DNA from: Metridium senile
Taxonomy: Eukaryota > Cnidaria > Anthozoa > Actiniaria > Metridiidae
Assembly (NCBI GenBank): GCA_949775045.1
Contig: OX459096.1
Coordinates: 38,673,316-38,737,315 of the forward strand
Direction of reading: 5' to 3'
Length of the DNA: 64,000 bases
Shown: positions 59,501 through 64,000 of the stretch, in pieces
Layout of the letters: the number at the start of each line of letters is the position of its first letter
Numbering within the stretch: the stretch's first letter is position 1
Position numbers and translations under genes: made by a program
The notes under the pieces: generated by a model
What the model was told of the DNA's origin: nothing
Databases searched by the model: none
What the model saw: only the letters and a program-made list of their open reading frames with translations

Positions 59501-62500
59501 AAGGAATCTCTGGGCTAGAAAGAACGAAAATAACACAATTTAGTTTCTATATTTTATATGATGATCAATCAAACAAACAATCAATCAGTCAATCGATTGA
59601 TCAATTAAGCCATCAATCATTCAATCACTCAGTCAATCAATCAAACAAGCAAACAAACAAGCAAACAAACAAGCAAACAAACAAACACACAAACAAGCAA
59701 ACAAATAAGCAAACAAACAAACAAACAAGCAAACAAACGGACAAACAAACAAACAAGCAAACAAACACACAAACAAACAAACAAACACATTAACAAGCAA
59801 GCAAACAAACAAACAAACACATTAACAAACACATTAACAAGCAAACACATCACTAAATTATGAATCAAATATTTACCATATTATTTGCTGCTGCTGATGA
59901 CGATTGTTTACGAGTTGGAGTTCTGCAAATAATAATTTAACACAATGAGTTATTTTTGTCACCAGCTTTTGGGTGGGAAATTCAGCTTGATATCATAGAA
60001 ACGTACTCAATTTTTTGATTTAGACTCTTCATTTCTTGTTGATTCTCCATTAGGATTTCAAAACACTCATGGTATTTATCTTTTAAATCAGCAATCTGCA
60101 AGTAGTGATTATTTTAGTAAACATTTCATTATTATAATACAGAGGCTTGGATTAGGTGGCGGGGACATTTCCTGAGACCTCATTTTAGTAAATTTGATTT
60201 GTTATTCATCAACCAAAACCTAAAGCCTTTCCAGGAGGGGGAGGGGGGGGGGGTCTCTAGCCAGCTACTGTACCATTATAACCCCACCACAGCCCCTCCT
60301 CTGCAATGGAGAAGATCATAATCATGATGGCAAGGATGATTATGATGAACATGGTTGGTCACAGTGTCAATCATACCTGTTCTTTCAGTTCATCTTGTCC
60401 TGCTTGGGAGACATTCAACAAGCTCTGAAGCTCCTCATTGTCCATTGATAACTAGAATACACAAAATTCACATAAACTTTTGAATTTCAAGACAGTATAG
60501 GTGGACGTAGCATGTAGAGATTTTGTCTGCGCATGCGTTTGTTTTGATGCTAAAATTCCTTTTCACGTCGAGTGAAAGAATTTTATGCTGACATGGAACA
60601 TTTAGTTTGCAATCTCATCTTGCACAACTATGTTCAAGAACCGAATTACTGAGATATCAAATGTTGACCGTCTACTCAGTGCGCTGTATTTAATTATTTC
60701 AATCGAACAAACTCCGGATGGAAAAATATCACACGTCAAAGTCTGACAAAAGTGGATAAAAGGACCAGAACTTCGAACTTTCGAATACAAGTTTGGGCGC
60801 TAAATTAATGTATTAGGTAAATATAACAGTATAAGTCATTACCAACACGATACTGTTTGTATTTAATCATATTGGGAGATATTAGATGCCCTCGATCGTC
60901 AATAAAACTGCCTTGGTTACCTCAAGTGCGTGCGAAATCCTTAGAATTCATCTTAGAATTTTTATATCTTAAACATCGTGCCCCAGCGAATTTACTTCAG
61001 AAATAGCTTTTTACATGTTTATATTTTGCAAAACTAAGCTTTTTAGGTAGTAACTTTTGGTCCCGCAATGTGATCCAAAGCGATTTTGTGTACGTGGTTT
61101 TATGCATATTTTCGCTCAAAACAACATGCAAATTTTAGCGAACTATTTTTTATTCTTGAATTAAGAATTAAAGTTGGCTTTATAGGCAAAAACCTTAATG
61201 GCTCCCATAAAATCTAAATATATAATTACATTCTAGATAAATATTTTAGATTATAAAATACAGGTTGTTGAAGTTCGTCAAATTTATCACAGTGAAACAG
61301 GGCCTAAACCATGTTGTAAACACTGCTTGAAATCATATCCAGGGACAACGAGTTTCTACAAAAATAGCTCAGTTTTGCGAAAAGTAAACATGGAAATGTC
61401 AATTTCTTTAAACGATTTTTTGGGGCACGATGTTTAAGATATAAAAATTATATGATGAATTGCGAGAAGTTCGCACTCAATATTGCTGATATTGACATCA
61501 ACACGCCGGTTTACTTGACGATCTAAGGCGTCTAATATCTCCTAATATAATGCAATGCACAAAGTAGCGTGTTGGTTATAACTTCTACGAAAAGTTTTGA
61601 CCTGCACATTGGTTTATCGTCCAACATGCTACTTGAAAGTACGCAGTTCTGGTCTTTCTTTTCACTTTGGTCGGACTTTGACGTGTGATATTTTGCAATC
61701 CGGAGTTTGTTCGATTGAAATAATTAACTACAGCGCACTAGTAGACGGTCAACATTTTATGTCTCAGTAATTCGGTTCATGAACACAATTGTGAAAGATG
61801 AGATTGCAAACCAAATGTTCCATGTCAGCATAAAATTCTTTCATTCGACGTGAAAAGGAATTTTAGCATCAAAACAAACGCATGCGCAGACAAAATCTCT
61901 ACATGGTTGTGGACGTAGTTTGTTATGGTTTTGCCAATCATTGTTATTAGAACAAAGAAAATATATCAATACATTGTAAAAATTGTTGTCAAATTAGCAT
62001 CACAATACCAACACACCACCAACACTTGTAGACACTATGCTTACCTATATGATGGAATTTTCACTCGACAATAATACGGGGGAAAATACTCAAAACAATT
62101 TCCATATATCTATTGAGTTTGACAGGAAAGGAATCAAATTTTAACTGATATGTTTGGTTTTACCTGAGAATGACTGTTTTGCAGGTCAACAACAGTGGTA
62201 ATTAACTGTGAAATCTCGTCCTAAAGAAGACAACAAGTTAGTATCGACAAATACAGAACTTAACACAACACTCTCCACTGGGGGGGTGGGTTGGGGGGGG
62301 CATAAGGGTTTGCAGTTATGCAGTTTCACATTATTTTGGGTGTGGTTTTGCTTTTTTCATTTATACTGTGTGGTTTAGCAGTAAAACTGAGTGGTTTGCA
62401 ATTTCTTTGTTATTTGCGGACTAGATGAACGATAAGAAAAAAATCTTCAGATCATTTCACTTCCTGTTGTTTTGTTTTGGTCAAGTTTTATTTATTTGTT

Positions 62501-64000
62501 GCAGTTGCAATTTTTAACACATTTTGATGTGGTTTTTGTCTATTTTTTAACTTATTGAAGCAAGATCAGTGTTGACCAAGAATGGCTGAGAACTGTTAAG
62601 AAAAGTAGGGATTGTTTTGCTTAATATTTCACCATGAGAGAAGGAAGGGTTAGCGTTGTTGTTGTTGTATATGTATGTATAGTTCATCATACCATAGAAG
62701 TGAGTTAGTACTGTATGTTGTGTATATACCTGTTGTCTGAAATTATCATCTGCCTTTTTTGCAATGTCATCTGTTAGTGATGTTATTTGGTATTTTGCTT
62801 CCACTGAGAATAAATCAAATCAAACTGAATTAATAAAGGACTTAATGTGGCTACATAGCTCAGTTGGTACTGTGCCTTCCTAAGAACACAACACAATGGC
62901 CCTGACAAAGCCTTAAACTCAGACCGCACACCACTCGCTTGTCTTTGATAGTGAGTAATAACCTCTTCCAGTTTCATGGATACATCATTATTTAACTGTT
63001 GATGTCACATATAAGACAAGTTTAAATTATACATACATACATGGCTTCAGACCAACATATATCTACATTGTACTCTGTGGTCGAATGAACTCAACAAAAT
63101 GACCTCCTACCAGCATATGTGGCTTCATAAATCAGTTGGTAGAGCATTGCACAGGTTCTGCAAAGGTCACGGGTTCAAATCCTGTTGAAGTCCCGGAATT
63201 TTTTACGGGCTTCTATAATTGCAATTACATTAATTGCTTCATATTCCACGACGATCATACTCATACACATATATTATACAGTTGTGTATGTATGCCAAGT
63301 AATACAATGCTTACTTAGTTGCTCCACACAATCTTCAACAAGCTGTCTTTCCTTCTGTTCTTCTGAAGCTGTTTTCTCTTTGATTTTAAATGCCTAAAAT
63401 AGATGTAAACAGAATAACATGTAAGTACTTCAAAAATAGAAAAAAAATTAATAAGCATCTCTTCATTCACCTCAAGAATAAAGCGAGTGTTCTGCTGCTC
63501 AAGTGAGTGGCACTTGTTTTGTAAAGTGTTAAAAGAATCGTCTCTGCCAATGGATGGACTATCAGAACTGTGAACAATAAAAACATGTCAGGCATTTATA
63601 TTTGTTACTTCTTTTTAAACTTCTATCAAGGAGAAAACATGAAGGGTAGGAGAAGAAACAGGACAAAAAGAGACATAAATAATAATAATAGATCAAATGT
63701 TTGTGTGCAGAGTGAGACGAGATGGGGAGGAGAAAAGAAGGTAGGATAGGATAGGGAAAGAGTAATGTGCAATGATGGAAAGATATGAAGGATGAGTGAT
63801 GAGGGAAGTATGAATGCTGAAGAAAGGTGAGCAAAGATGTGGGAAGGAAAAATGCGCAATGTGAGGAGTATGAATAGAGAGGAAATAAGGAAAGAAAGAG
63901 AAAAGAAAAGGAGAACCAGGAGATAAAAGAAGACACTAAGGAAAAGGAGAATTAAGCAAATACCATACCATTTTGATTCTACTTCTGATCTGTTATCTCC
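56597..64000 (-). CDS. TRAK1: Trafficking kinesin-binding protein (TRAK/Milton), 5' part outside window
   Basis: TRAK/Milton links mitochondria, through Miro, to kinesin-1 and dynein. The minus-strand exons seen are 64000-63969 (partial), 63567-63471, 63393-63315, 62803-62730, 62220-62164, 60451-60377, 60095-60007, 59922-59877, 59514-59444, 59331-59129, 58676-58605 and 58092-56597; together 796 residues to the stop. The first part is the HAP1-N / TRAK coiled coil, with KERQLVEDCVEQL, DEISQLITTVVDLQ, NEELQSLL, LKDKYHECFEIL and PRDSLAHEIEQSVKRDL in family order. The Milton region follows (EKLQIVKPIKGSVTLQQWKK, then QQRPGVHVKGD). The large last exon is a Ser/Pro-rich tail with RRPSLGSLTDL-type repeats. 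The most N-terminal coiled coil is missing because the window ends. There is a single TRAK-like copy here; assignment to TRAK1 or TRAK2 is not meaningful outside vertebrates. Confidence 0.93.
59560..59855. repeat. AATC and AAAC-type microsatellite
   Basis: CAATCAAT-like units (59560-59650) pass into imperfect CAAACAAG / CAAACAAA units to 59855. The array ends about 20 bp below the TRAK exon at 59877, in the intron that follows it on the minus strand. Confidence 0.92.
60511..61909. mobile_element. 1.4-kb palindromic element with 9-bp target duplication
   Basis: The ends (CATGTAGAGATTTTGTCTGC and its complement) continue into inverted arms that pair almost to the centre, about 600-650 bp each. 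Mirrored inner blocks include the GGGCACGATGTTTAAGATAT region. TGGACGTAG at 60502-60510 recurs at 61910-61918. No transposase frame. It lies in a TRAK intron. Confidence 0.88.
62846..62895 (+). repeat. tRNA-like A-box fragment
   Basis: GGCTACATAGCTCAGTTGGT resembles a tRNA 5' half; no matching 3' half is visible. Probably a SINE remnant. Confidence 0.4.
63121..63192 (+). repeat. tRNA-derived SINE head / tRNA pseudogene
   Basis: 72 bases fold as a tRNA. GGCTTCA pairs with TGAAGTC (7 bp, one G-U), the T arm is ACGGG-TTCAAAT-CCTGT, and a TTGCA/TGCAA anticodon stem is present. Position 33 would be A rather than U and the D arm is weak, so it is unlikely to be a working tRNA. The following CCGGAATTTTTTACGGGCTT resembles a cnidarian SINE body. 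Confidence 0.65.

Noticed and set aside
59641..59868. Minus-strand frame encoding Val, Cys, Leu and Phe repeats
   Set aside because: It is the imperfect AAAC-type microsatellite in a TRAK intron.
62783..62977. Possible TRAK exon encoding LNNDVSMKLEE
   Set aside because: Joining it after the exon ending at 63315 creates a stop codon; direct joining of 63315 to 62803 keeps phase and matches the family.
63121..63192. Functional tRNA gene
   Set aside because: The fold is present, but the base before the anticodon is A instead of U, the D arm is poor and a SINE-like body follows.

Overview
The window looks like nuclear DNA of an early-branching animal, most likely an anthozoan cnidarian (sea anemone or coral). 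The evidence is five intron-rich animal genes with GT-AG introns and short exons, AT-rich noncoding DNA, and introns packed with small inverted-repeat DNA elements and tRNA-derived repeat fragments. The taxon is an inference. I see no bacterial, viral, CRISPR or operon features.

Layout. 1-2830: two terminal-inverted-repeat (TIR) elements and unremarkable AT-rich DNA. 2844-7555 (+): SLC22-type organic ion transporter, 9 coding exons, 523 aa. 7556-9980: intergenic, with a TIR element bounded by TTAA. 9981-18318 (+): PRIM1, the small catalytic subunit of DNA primase, 12 exons, 424 aa. 18319-20162: convergent gap. 20163-30551 (-): SEC14-like lipid-transfer protein (CRAL-TRIO_N, CRAL-TRIO and GOLD-like domains), 15 exons, 390 aa. 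30552-31386: head-to-head promoter interval. 31387-53430 (+): SETD2, the H3K36 methyltransferase, 24 exons, 1127 aa, with a very short N-terminus. 53431-56596: convergent gap. 56597-64000 (-): TRAK/Milton mitochondrial kinesin adaptor, 12 exons visible; its 5' end lies beyond the window.

The exon structures were built by hand from splice sites, phase continuity and family resemblance. All junctions given keep the reading frame. The genes are unrelated housekeeping or transport genes and do not form a functional cluster.

The noncoding DNA is the unusual part. At least twenty foldback or TIR elements lie in introns and gaps. They include a 67-bp palindrome with a perfect 9-bp target duplication, a 1.4-kb palindrome with a 9-bp duplication, an element nested inside another, a family with poly-G ends and an 8-bp duplication, and repeats resembling the hammerhead ribozyme core. 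Several tandem arrays sit in introns, one ending 28 bp before a SETD2 exon.
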